From Icerya purchasi (Eukaryota > Arthropoda > Insecta > Hemiptera > Monophlebidae), in contig CM077116.1 of the NCBI GenBank assembly GCA_039619475.1, forward strand, positions 248,877,440 through 248,941,439: a DNA stretch of 64,000 nt, read 5' to 3'. Below, one piece after another: positions 1 to 11,115 of the stretch. The notes beneath the pieces are model-generated. The model was not told the origin of the DNA. It did no database searches and saw only the letters and a program-made list of their open reading frames with translations. The position numbers were made by a program, and so were the translations under genes. Numbering within the stretch: the stretch's first letter is position 1; the number at the start of each line of letters is the position of its first letter.

Positions 1-390
1 TACAAAAGTTGTAACTAAAAATTTTCCCTCCATGCGGCGTTCAACTCTCTCAGCAATTTATCCTGCTTCCTTATTTCGCTTTTCTCTAGTCCCCTCTCCT
101 CACTGTCCCCTACAGCCTTCCTCTCACAACTTTATAGGTGACGCTAATCACATTTTGTTTGAGTGCACCCATATCGTTTCCGAACGTTCTTCCTTTTCCT
201 CTTCTTTTTTGTCAATTGGTCTTCCAACTCCGTATTGTGCATCTTTTGTCCTCTCCTTGCCATCGCCCTCGGTCATTCCAGCACTTGAGTCTTTCCTATC
301 TTCCATATCTGACCGCATAAACATCTGATTCCGCTTCTCATCCGTTCCCCTCTTCTTGGGCCAATGTCTTTATGACAAACTCCCTCCTCC

Positions 391-419
<29 letters not shown>
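1..419 (+). mobile_element. 3' end of an RNase H-type non-LTR retrotransposon with poly(A) tail
   Basis: The open frame at 32-328 reads like the extreme C-terminus of a LINE polyprotein downstream of its RNase H domain. A segment with SPHCPL is followed by GDANHILFECTHIVSERSSF, the Cys-His-Cys signature (HxxxxC) seen after RNase H in I/LOA-type LINEs. A hydrophobic tail then ends at a stop, and after about 60 bases of 3' UTR a run of 29 A (391-419) closes the element. The upstream part lies outside the window or is truncated. The same signature recurs at about 11.4, 16.5, 29.7, 39.4, 45.7 and 62.8 kb, so this is one copy of a locally repeated group. The clade is inferred; the tail and signature are seen directly. 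Confidence 0.7.
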
Positions 420-426
<7 letters not shown>

Positions 427-933
427 ATGCGTGAATTTTTGTTTTTAACCGCATTTTGTTAATTCATGGACAACTTTTTGTTTCCTTATGGCGGCTTTGT
501 ATCTATGTGAATAGAAAAATTTTAAATTAGCGCTTAATTTTCGTGTTTATAGATGAATTTGTTCGTGATTTGAGGACACTTAGCTTTAATCTCATACAGA
601 AGCGTATATGGGGTATTTGTAAGTAAAAGAAGAGCTAGGTTCCAGCGTGACCAAGGCACTGAGGTTTTCGATAGTTTTTATTTTCCTTTATATTTCTATC
701 CATCGTGCTACGTTTTTTACATTTTTTTGCTTTTTTTTTTTTGTTTTGCGTTATTGTTTATGGCATTGTTTTATTCTATGCTTGTGTAACCGTGTTTTGT
801 CTGATGTATGTGTGTTCGCAAAAATACTATAATAGTTTTAACAGTAAAAGTATAAGTCCCATACCCATGACAGAGCGTCGGGGATTGTGAAGTTTTTAAC
901 AGTAACGAAATCATAATAACGTGGCTAAACGAA
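420..933. other. AT-rich DNA without recognised features
   Basis: T-rich sequence with short chance frames. The frames at 647-832 and 705-890 are Phe/Cys-rich products of a poly(T) stretch and are not supported as genes. Confidence 0.4.
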
Positions 934-1053
934 ATGTCTGTTGTTGAGAGCGATGACAACGAAGAAGAATTTATTTTGCAGGACATTCGTGAATCTGATA
1001 CGGAGAAGATGGCCCCGATGATAGATTACTTTTTTTTCCCATATGTTACATAA
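934..1053 (+). other. Short acidic ORF, possible broken coding fragment
   Basis: A 39-codon frame starts MSVVESDDNEEEF and continues ILQDIRESDTEKMAP before running into a poly(T)-derived FFF and a stop. The acidic, serine-rich composition differs from the surrounding noise frames. It resembles the acidic N-terminal leaders found in some DNA transposases (for example piggyBac-like) or in host proteins, but no catalytic domain follows. An internal TTTTGCAG|GA could also be a splice acceptor, although no matching donor or compatible neighbour is evident. The function is unknown and it may be chance. Confidence 0.2.
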
Positions 1054-3123
1054 AATATACGCCGACCCCGAATACCTAGTTTTTATTTATTTAGCTTTTA
1101 ACATAATTATCTTCCCACACTGTAATTAATATTTATTTACGCTGGAAGCGTTCTTTGTATTAATTCGGAAAATGAACCTTATTCTCGATTATTATTAATT
1201 AAACAAGACACCATTTCCGACAGTAAAACGATAAAACGTTTTTATTTATTTATTTATTTTTTTACAGTACAGTGAAATTATAACGAGACGTTAATAAATG
1301 AAAAATCTCGTGATTTTCTGCTTTACAAATTACTTTTTTTAATACATAATTTTGTAACATTACAATTCACATTAAACCGTTGGTGAAAAAATGTAAAATA
1401 AAATTTAGACCAGAAACATCCTCGGATTTCGTGCAGTCAACGTATTTGAGGAAAAAATTGTTTCCCCTCCTATTATTATATCTCCATGTTCTGCATTCAA
1501 CTGCCCAGGCGATTATAGAATATGAAAAGTTGTGCGAATTCTACACGTAAGAATGTAATTTGATTCCCTTGGCAAACGCCGAAATTTAAACCAAAGCATC
1601 AGGTATGTTGGAGAGGGTCTCGTGCACGGGGATCTCCATGCTATGTGTTATCCCACGAATTTTCTGCAGTTATAAATCAGACGCGTCACAGTTGGTTCGT
1701 TTGGCAGCCTACATACTGGGTAGCCCGTTTGTAGGAGGCTGTTCGTATATAGTTATATGACGCAGCAATATGCCTCGTCCGGAAACGATTAAGAATTGAA
1801 TATTCTTTCTTGCTCATGCCACCATCAGGGGTCGGTGGTTTGTTTAATGATTCTCAGGAAAATTCTTTCTGTTATCCACTGAGACCTCCACTTCTGTTTG
1901 CACATGCCCGTAAATATATGGGATAGTTTCGGGGGTGGAGGTAGATTTTTTGGCATTGGTGAGTATATTGAGCAGCGTGGTGCGAGATCAACATGACTCG
2001 GAATTCACAGGAAAGACAATTAGCATCCCTTCCTGTGTAGTCTATATAAATCATTTTGGCTCTTTGTTACTGCTGGCTTTTTTATTATCTTGGCGGCATA
2101 TTAGATGTAGGGAGGTTAGTGAGTCTGTAATGAGCAGCACTCATCGGTACTGGTAGTAAATGATTCCACATAATTCTACATCTAGAGATGTACAAACATC
2201 TCTTAATCGGATTGCGAGCACTAAGTTCTAGATTTGATAGGGAAGTCTGCTGGTGACCTGTCGTCAGCTGTGATGGATTTTGTTCCGTTTGTATGCTCCT
2301 GTGTATGATTTTTGTATTTCTTGATGGTCTCTAATACAGTTTGCCGTATAATCTCGGACTGAAAATGTCTACTATTCTCCAGGAAATAAAAATCGTGTTT
2401 ATGTCAAAAGGTTTCCAGGGTGGTATCATCGGTGTTGCATAACTAAGAGTAGATTTTAGCCTACGTTATAATTTGATAATATTCTGCGAACTCCTGACAC
2501 GGGGTCGCTGGGAAAAATCGGGTTATACGGTGAGTATTCTGTATTGCATGGAAACGGTTTGTTATAACATAGTAGATGGCCCAGATACATAAGTGAGCGT
2601 AATTTTTTTCGGTAATTGGATAACGGAGGACGTCTTGCTAGCTCACATAGAGTTACAGATGGGGAGGAAGACTGAACTGCGGGGATAGATCGGAGAGCGG
2701 AATAGCGAATTATATCTCAGGATTTTAATCTGAGTTTACTAGCTGTGTAGTACATCGAACACCCGTAATTGATTCTTGAAAGGATTAACGATTTATGTAT
2801 ATATATATATATATATACTCGTATATATTGACGAGCAGCTTTGGATTTATATTGCATTTAGAGTCAGATAAATATTTTATGACTGGGAGCTGTTTAATTC
2901 ATTGTTGTTTTACTTCGGCCACACGGTAACGTCAGGGTATTTTGAAATCAAATAATAGTCCTAGAAAGTTTTTTCTTCTTTATAATGGGTTGCCTGATTT
3001 CTTTTTTGTTTTTAAGCAATTTTACTATTCTTTGTGAGACTGTTCTATTCGTGTTATTATTCATTATTTTTTTGCCACGTCTTTAGTTAAAATATTTAGA
3101 TTATATGCAGTGAAAATTCTACA
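1054..3123. other. Non-coding region with one TA microsatellite
   Basis: No supported gene. The 1.6-2.3 kb part is less AT-rich than its surroundings and has opposing short frames (1872-2054 -, 1935-2156 +) with no recognised domain, so it may be old transposon DNA. A (TA)n run lies near 2797-2818. Confidence 0.35.
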
Positions 3124-3168
3124 AACCTATTTTAAAAAATCATTTTAATGATTCTTCAAAAATAGGTT
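3124..3168. repeat. Imperfect palindrome, 45 bp
   Basis: The left arm starting AACCTATTTT (3124-3144) pairs with the right arm ending AAAATAGGTT (3147-3168) around a 2-bp centre, with one or two mismatches. It could form a cruciform or be the relic of a very short MITE. Confidence 0.6.
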
Positions 3169-4462
3169 CAATCTAATCTTTTGAGCGGCTTTATAGATTC
3201 TTAAAAAATCGTTGTACAACAAGACTTACTGATTGTGCGAGAATAATGCGATTATGAAATATTAAGTTGTTCCGTGTTCAAGGTTCCGTACGTTTTCTAC
3301 GTCCATGTTATTATTTGTGAACGTATTGTAGTAACCCGATGGTTACGCTATTTAATAATATTTAACCGTGAATATTTTTATAATTTTAGTTGCATATATG
3401 TATATATATATTAGTCAATTGTTTTTTTGCCGGTTAGTGTAATAACACGTTGAAAATGGTTAGTTTACATTGAAAAAAACGAAAATACCGAATACAAAAT
3501 CAACATTATAATTTGCTTGATTTATTATAAGAACAGATACACTTGTACAGGAGTGTGAAGTACAAAGTTCAGTCTTCATGTGCTACAACACATTGTACTC
3601 TATTAGATGATGTGAAGCGATAGAGCGATCAGCTCAATTTACGCCATGTACAGTAATAACGCTGAAAATACAGTTTTTTGGGCTTTTATTACGTAATTTA
3701 AAATGTTGTTTTATTCGTAAACATGGGCAGTACTGGTTTGAACTTTTCTCAGGAAGTGAACATTTCTGATACAGTGAGTTTATTTATTCTGATGTAAAAG
3801 TACTGCGTATTTGTTCCGTGAACAAAAGCGGGTGTTTTTGGTTGAAAAAAAGCTGAAAACCTGTGAGGATTCAAGAGAAGAATATTGTGGACTGAAATGC
3901 TGACTCGATCAAAAATCCGCACAAAACTGAAAAGCGAGGGATCATGGTTAGATTTTTTTAAGCAGTAAATTTTTAATTCGGTAAGCAAGGAAAATTGCAT
4001 CGTTCGTGTTTGTTTTCAATCATAAATTGTAGAAAAGGAGCGCGACATTTAATCAAACTAGTTATAATTTTAATTTTATATGCGTCAAGATTATTATATT
4101 TTCTTATGTGTAGAAAGTTTTATCCGGTGGTTAGTTGTTTTCGTTAAATTAATTAATAAAATTAATAAATCGCGGAAAAGTATTAGAACCAAGTTTTACT
4201 ACTCCCGAAAAACCTGAAATGAACAGAAAAAAACATTCAAAAGACCATTTCTTGATACAAAAACGACAAAATATTACTTCATCTCTATCTATAGGAACAA
4301 AATATAATACATATTTCTAAAAAGAAATACATAAACTCAAATAAATTAAACGTTATACAGAAATGACTAAGCAAAGAATAAAACTGATCGGCTGGAAGAG
4401 AAAATAAAAAAAATAAATTAAAAACGGAATCTACTAAAAATGAAAGCAATATATATTATAAC
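3169..4462. other. AT-rich DNA without recognised features
   Basis: No coding similarity, RNA gene or repeat seen. The - strand frame at 3749-4000 has no recognisable domain. Confidence 0.4.
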
Positions 4463-4700
4463 ACTGTAGCCTTGTAGTTAAGGTGCTTGGCTACCAAACC
4501 AAAAGTATTTATGGATTTTTAGGACCTCATATTGGATATCCATTTTGCTTCCGTGGTATATATCTAATCTGAAATTGAATATTGGTTATACCAAAGAAAT
4601 CCGGGAAAGTAAAGGCGGCTGAGAGAAAGCATGCCCCATAATACATTGTGGACCTTAACTTCATAATCCACGATACTTTATTGAGAGTATGGGACATTAT
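4463..4700 (+). mobile_element. Possible degenerate tRNA-derived SINE
   Basis: The sequence TAGTTAAGGTG at 4475-4485 fits an RNA polymerase III A-box (TRGYNNANNNG). It sits in a tRNA-like head with a GCTTGGCTACCAAACC anticodon-arm-like segment. The expected B-box is weak (around GGATTTTTAGGACC) and no clear tail is visible. The 3' limit is a guess. Confidence 0.3.
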
Positions 4701-7664
4701 ACACTTTTTTACTGTACGATATATATATATATATATACATATATATACAAAAATAAAATAGAAAATTTTAAATCAAAAATGTAATTACAAACTTTAGATC
4801 AACAATGTCTTAACGTAATGAAGTTTTGGAAGTGGGAAAAATTCCCAAAAAGAATATAGGAAATATAGAGAACAATATGATTTTAATTAATTAAAGATAA
4901 GCTAAAAACATTACTCATATGTGTGTTGTACATGTACATTACATAAACTATTTTAAAGATATTTACATTTAAGTAGGCGTATGGTGAAATAGTAGTAATG
5001 CACATGTGTGTTTGAAAATAAGCACGCACAGTTGTTATTTCCAAATGTTATTAAACTAAAGAAAAAAAAAATCGCAACAGAATGAAAAAGCACGTAAGGA
5101 TATTATATTTCGACATACAGGTATATTAACATTCCATGCATAGTTGTAGCGCTTATAATACGTGTCAAATATTTACGACAATGTATTATGCCGGTTGTAT
5201 CTATATTTAGTGTACGTAAAAAAAGGCCAGAGTCTGGAATTACTCAACACCTTTGGTCGAATCGATAGTATGAATATCGCCGGGCCTCCAAGACTAGGTC
5301 GAGTAATAATTCTAAAGACGGAATCTTTCAAGAATGAGGATAAGATTGAATATTTTTGCCTATCGACTGGGTTTTCTAATGTGCATCTAGAACATCTGTT
5401 TTTCGAATTAATCCACGCATAAGTATAAGCCTTAGGTGACCAAAATTTAAAAGGACGCGAAATTATAAAATACCTAGTTATCACGAAGTCTCCGCAGTGA
5501 CCATGAATTGTATGTTTGGCAGTTAAAAGGCTAGATTATGAGATGGAGTTTGGGATAAAGAATTCGGAATGGACGGATCGTCGGGCACAGTTTGAAATTA
5601 GCGCAATACAATTAACTTTTGTGCAAGTTTGAGAAGCCTGGTGAAGTCAGTTTTGGCATTATGGAACGAAAAAGTCTGACGACTTCGATACTGAAAAGTG
5701 TAGTGGAACACTACGCGTTAGTCACCCTTGGATCGAAGACATGTCCAAATTTGGTGCATCGTACGATGAAAACGATAATAAGATTAGGCCGTTTTATTTT
5801 TTAAGTGAAATATACGTTTTTTACTGTCGAGTTGTTTTAAAATGCAGCTTTCAGGTTGGCAGAATTGAAGGCAGCCGTTGTCTTTGAAACCGCTTTCGGT
5901 GGCCCACGATGACGGATTATTGGCCACCACTCCTTCAAGAATGTTGGGTCGCGATGAAAATGTTCATGCAACGTTGTTTATCGCGATATAAAATAAAGAC
6001 AGTCTCGAACCTTTCAGAGTTGTTATTTGACCACGCGAGTTGGCAATTTTTGAGGTAGTCATCGGCAGAAATTTAATGCGATCTTTTTGTAATCTGTTCG
6101 AAGATATGTATCGCGTGGGGTATGCAGTCTTACGGAACACGCATTCTCTCTGCTGGTTATTGTCAAAAATTTGCCAGCAGGTTACTCGGAAACTGCGCTA
6201 ACCGTTATAAAACGGTGCATGAAAAAATCAACTGCTCTACAGGTCGCACTCGGTGGAAGCGGTCAACATTTTCGAATCGGACGTTGTGCGATCGCGAGTG
6301 ATGTGCATCGCGGCAGTATTAACCGGAAAACCGCAAAGATCCGGTCACGTACTGTACACAATCTGCGCATACTGGCCTTACCTGTAGCGGAACATTTTTT
6401 ATTCCTGCGTTCTCTTCCTATTTTCTTTCTGATAGCAGCTTTACCTTGCGTAATACAATAAATTATTGTATGAGCCCCGCCTGCAGTACAGCCTTCCTTT
6501 TCATCTTTCTTTCGAGATAATAATTTCGTAACCGGGCGCGTTCTGTCAATCTTTTGTTAAATATCTATAGATACTGTTTACTTTGTACAAAAATTCTGCT
6601 AAAACCTTTTCGCAGTAAAAATGTTTTTTTATACCTTTTTTCCTTCTTTTTTTGCGATTTTACATTCCAAAAATAGTTTAATAGAATCTTCCACCCGATA
6701 CCTAACCATTTGACTGTTCACTTTTAAATCGGATTTTACCTATTCGTTTGTGCGTTATGCTTAAATGTTCGATATTTGGCTTCATTCAGTGATGACAGCT
6801 GACAGACGATTAAACACAGTGAAATTAATGATGACATCAAGAAGATGCATAATGTTAAAACTGACCAAATTCCATTAACCCGTAATTGTTAACACTCACC
6901 ACTAGACTTTTCTTTGTTTTCATTTGCGCATTTAAAACATGCTAGAACTGGCGCGCTCTTTGTATACCATTTTTGAATTTTTGCGCCAGTCGCCAAAGTG
7001 ACGTCGCCCGGGAATATTTCGTTGATTTTTTATAAATTGTTTTCTTCAACATTAATATATTTAGCTGTTGTTTATTCTGCCTTTCGTGTAAAATACTACG
7101 AATTCGAACTTTGAGTTCCCTGGATAAAACTTTTCCTTGAGACTAAGTATATGTATTTTGCAACTCATCTACGGTATCTAAGTTATAAAATGTTAGCATC
7201 TCTGGTTTATTAGCTGCACCTGATTCTTCGACAATTTTCATGGAGTAATGATAACAAGAGAACCCCACTCTATATTTTTTAGGAACATAAGACAAAAGAT
7301 AATCAAACTGAAATAAATCGAAACGATATCGGTCGCGCTGGTCGAATAGACCGTGTGTGTAAACTGATACTACAATGGTTTTTATTCTAGTTAAAACTGA
7401 TTAGTCCTCATGCTTATCTGTTATTCTAGAAATAGCTGAGTTATTTTCACTGGGGTAACAGCGCAGTTGAAATAACAAAAACATTTTTAAAAAACCGGTC
7501 TTTTCGACCGGGCGCGACCTCTTACGGGTTAAAAAATAATTACATCTCTATCAAATAACATCGAAATCGATGGGTTATCACGATCAAAAAATGTTTCAGG
7601 ATAACAAAATGACGGCAAAGATATTCCGCTTTAAAAGATCTTTCTCTCTTTTGGGCGTGTCGGA
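4701..7664. other. Non-coding region, no supported gene
   Basis: The overlapping frames at 5162-5422 (+), 5173-5484 (-), 5619-5804 (+) and 6171-6461 (+) show no family motif and no exon-like splice context. A TA run lies at about 4720-4746. The 5.8-6.5 kb part is less AT-rich and could contain an unrecognised old repeat. Confidence 0.35.
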
Positions 7665-7802
7665 TTTTTTTTTTTTTTTTGGTCTTAACTTTATAGTTCA
7701 TTTGGCCATTCAAAATTTTTAGAAGTTTCAATGTGCGGTAACCAGAGTCGAGCAAGGTTGTAGCCGAATGAAACACCACTGCCTAATCAACTACGCCATG
7801 GT
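7665..7802 (-). mobile_element. tRNA-derived SINE-like element with poly(A) tail
   Basis: Read on the - strand from 7802, the head contains TGGCGTAGTTG, an exact match to the pol III A-box consensus. About 45 bases later comes TTGCTCGACTCTGG, a fair B-box (GNTCGANNC). A short body follows, and the element ends in 16 A (T run at 7665-7680 on +). Box order, spacing and tail are those of a short tRNA-derived SINE. No clear target-site duplication was found. The - strand frame at 7540-7779 only translates this element. Confidence 0.5.
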
Positions 7803-7987
7803 ATAGTTAGCTTTAATAGGTTATTAATTTTACAATCAAAAAATGTAATCCATTTTTTCTAAGAAAAAATAAAATAGATGTACACGGGATTATTGTGTAA
7901 TTGCTTTTTGTAAATTTCACATCGATACCTAGGAGTTAGGATAATTTTTAAAAACCATTAGAAAAAACTATATATACATACATATAT

Positions 7988-8221
7988 GGGTGTGGCAGCG
8001 TAACTTCCTTATTTAAAATGCGCCACTCTTTTCTACTAAATTTTTTAAAGAAATAATGACAGAAAATCGAAATAAAACTGTAAGGGAAGAAGCATACATA
8101 TTGCCCCAATGGGGGATCTAGAGTACGTATTTCGATTTTCTGTTATTATTTCTCTTTAACAAAATTTAGTAGAAAAAAAGTGGCGCATTTTTAAAGAAAA
8201 GAAAGTTATGTTGCCGCCCCC
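7988..8221. mobile_element. MITE with about 85-90 bp terminal inverted repeats
   Basis: The left arm 7988-8073 begins GGGTGTGGCAGCGTAACTTC. The right arm 8129-8221, read in reverse, begins GGGGGCGGCAACATAACTTT. The arms stay alignable throughout, sharing for example AAATGCGCCACT, CTACTAAATTTT and CAGAAAATCGAAAT. The core of about 55 bp has no coding capacity. TA-rich microsatellite (TATATACATACATATAT and TATATGTATATATA) flanks both ends, so the insertion site was a TA repeat. It is a foldback element of unassigned superfamily. Confidence 0.8.
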
Positions 8222-8237
8222 TGTATATGTATATATA

Positions 8238-8890
8238 AACTCGGCCATTTTGGCCTCGCAAGGGGCTGTGTCCCTTAACCACTCTTGCTTACGTTTCTGT
8301 CTCCTTCTCTTCTATACTTCGTTTAAAATTATCAAAATTTACAAAATAATTCTTAGGCGGGCTTCTATCAGATTTTATAACCAAAAGTGTCTCAATTTTA
8401 TATAATAAAAAAAAATTACAACCAATAATTTATACCATAAATTTTATTAAACTATCGAAATAGCTTAACATACTACAACACATATAAATAATACTTTTTG
8501 TGCGTTTCGATGGTATTATTAAATTAGCAATATAGTCTTTATATGCTTCTCCCTATGGTGGGACTTTATTCATCAACCTGCACAGTAATTAACAAGTGTA
8601 TTCATTATGTTTTCAAAAACGAAAACCGCCACCGAACGCAAATGTGAATTGTGGACAAAGAATCAGTAAAATCTGTCTATATATAAATATGAATTATGCG
8701 CGAACAAATATAAAAAAACCAAAAAAAAAAGGCATACGCGGTGAACGTATAACCTTCTTTTTGGAAGTCGGTAAAAATTAAAACATTGCAAACGTTGCAT
8801 GAAATTGGGACATTTTTTATCTAAAATTAGAACATTTTTTCGTTACATAAAATTGAGACATTATTCCTAATGGGGGCAGGTCTAAGACAT
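8238..8890 (-). repeat. TA-flanked hairpin repeat, copy 1 (reverse orientation)
   Basis: The 3'-terminal block, seen here as CTCGGCCATTTTGGCC, is followed by a GCAAGGGGCTGTGTCCCTT hairpin block and the complement of GTATAGAAGAGA (about 8239-8356). The 5'-terminal block is the complement of CCCCCATTAGG with repeated AATGTCYCAATTT units (about 8790-8890). Both match the copies at 35.2 and 57.7 kb. The interior is longer (about 650 bp in total) and diverged. A TA microsatellite and the MITE at 7988-8221 abut its 3' end. Confidence 0.6.
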
Positions 8891-11055
8891 ATAAAATGAT
8901 AAATTACAGATTTCTTTCGAAACAAGGAAAAAATCAGAACCACTTCCATCTTTATAGGTAGTATTATTTTTGTCACTTTTTTATCTTTATATTTATTTAG
9001 ATTTTATTTCTAAAGAAAAAATTTTGGTATTTTGCACTTTCGAATTTTTAGAAAAAAAGCATATATATATATATGTATATGCAACTCTAAAGTTATTATT
9101 AAAAAATGGTTATCTATTTAATCGGCGAAATTAAAGCAAAAAACATTTCGTGAAATTTGGACATTAAAATTTAAAATATTTTAACCGGTATCGAATTCAA
9201 GCCCTTCAATGTCGATATTCCTCAATACATTGTTCGCTTTTGGCTCGATCCTAGTTTAGTCTTTTGCTTTTTTCTATTTATTGTGTCGTCATTTCGTTTT
9301 AAGCAAATGTTGCTGTTACCCCCGCTTATCTAAAAACACGTCTTTTCTTAATCTACTTTATCCATTGTATGACTCTCTATGGTATCGTTTTGTTCATACA
9401 TTTTTTACTTTAGTACGAAATTTCGAAAGTTTCACAACCCACTTTTTTACCGATTATAAGCCGCTTATGGTAGCAGTTTCTAACGCGAAGAATACGTTTT
9501 CTATGCTAATGACAGTGATAAGAAGAGTTTAATAATGACGGTTTCCGGAAAGTAATTAGATTTGTTTAAATAAACGCGTAAAACTGTTTTGAAGAGAATA
9601 TTTTGATAATAATTCCACCGTTTAACATCCGGATATATGTTTACTGAGTTTTTTTTGTTTGTTTTTTTTTTGCCGCGTTAATCAAATTCATTTCGAAAGA
9701 TTTGTTGATATTTTTGGTCTTTTTTTAAGTTTACCTTAATACTTACTGATGTTATCGGAAAAGACTTTCTTAACAAGACTACCGGAGATGTTATACAGTT
9801 GAATGCAATTGATCGAATGATGAAGGAATCGCGAGCAAAGACTGCACAACACGCGATTTGAAGATGAGAAAGAATTGGTAACTCTTGGTTCATTCTATAA
9901 TACATTTGTCGACGGATTTTGCCACCAACGCGTGTGCACGCATAAAATACATCCGAAGGTTTAGATTATCATTCGGCGACTTCGTAGAACGCCTCCTAAT
10001 CACCTCTGACGTTGAACATTTTTGTAACTCTCTATTTGTAGGTTGCTATTGTTTCAGTTATTTTAACGTGAATTCGATAAAATGTGCAGTCATTCAAAAG
10101 CGACTTTTCCGAAATCGGAACGTGGTAAGAATTTAAAACGGTTTAGAAACGGTAACTGCCTTATTGTTATTTATTATTCCGGATTTTTCATTTAATAAAT
10201 GGCCCCCCTTTGGTTCCGATCGGGAAACGTACCGCTGTTATTTTGTTTATGCTCTAGCCATTAGCCAGTGTTTTCGTGGTGTATGCTGAATATTTATTAA
10301 TACTCAAAAGGGAGCGGCTGGCCATTATGCTGGGCAACAGTGTCTTCGAACTATGTACATTTTGTAAGACGCTGATGATCCCCATATGTTCACTCCGTTC
10401 CAGTGTGGTACTTTGATATCCTCCGTTAGACTGCGAGCAGTTTTATCACGTCTATTGTGGACGTGCGATTGCAGAGTAGTACAAATAAAACAGCCAAAGC
10501 AGACTCCAAGAGAAGAGGCGGTGTCGCGATTATTACATGTAACGCGAAACGAAATCATGAATGACGACAAGTTTACAGGTGTGGTGCGCGGTTTTCTTTT
10601 GTATCTTTGGTTTAGGCTAAACACTCATGTTTATGTGTGAGGTCATTTTTACATTTTCGATATCGATGGTGCTTAACCTCAGAAGCTGTTGCTATTGATA
10701 AAACTATTTTTTAGAAAGTATATTTGCGTAATTTTTCTGCTCTCCGAAGCCAAAAAGTTTACACACTGTGTTACACACCTCTTCACACATGCTACAACGA
10801 TTTCATTATGTAATAATAATAATGGTAGTGATAATAATAATGAAGAAAAATAATAATAGTAATAATAATGTCCTATTTACTCGCGCATGTAATGCACGGT
10901 TTTATCGTCTGTTCTTTGTTCTAACCGACACTTGAAATTATTTTTATTTTTATCTGTTTATTTCGCCTAGTTAGTTTATTTCAGTCGCCGATATCTTATT
11001 AAGGGAGTGTTTTTTTTTTTTTTTTTCTAATTAAATTTATTTCATTTTTTTCTAG
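8891..11055. other. Non-coding DNA upstream of the first visible exon
   Basis: No supported gene. Opposing frames at 9885-10136, 10325-10624 and 10386-10640 lack recognised domains. There is a degenerate AAT-type microsatellite at 10815-10870 and a T-rich polypyrimidine tract just before the exon at 11056. This may be the upstream intron of the same gene. Confidence 0.4.
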
Positions 11056-11115
11056 ACCGGCTAAGAACAGCAGCGATGAAGTCGATGAAAAAACAGATGA
11101 AAAATCCCAGCTAAG
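11056..11115 (+). CDS. Host gene exon 1 of those visible
   Basis: The acceptor is a T-rich tract ending TTTCTAG and the donor is AAG|GTAACA. One leading base is followed by 19 codons (PAKNSSDEVDEKTDEK and so on) and two trailing bases, which with the T of exon 2 make AGT (Ser). It is very acidic and polar, and the other two frames stop. It lies 19 kb from exon 2, so intervening exons cannot be excluded. A LINE 3' end starts only about 35 bp after its donor. Confidence 0.65.

Noticed and set aside
5162..5484. Overlapping opposing ORFs of 86 and 103 codons
   Set aside because: No motif, no splice-compatible phase, and nothing to distinguish them from chance.
6171..6461. 96-codon + strand frame
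   Set aside because: No recognisable domain and no similarity to the host gene's composition. Its hydrophobic C-terminus arises from a T-rich stretch.
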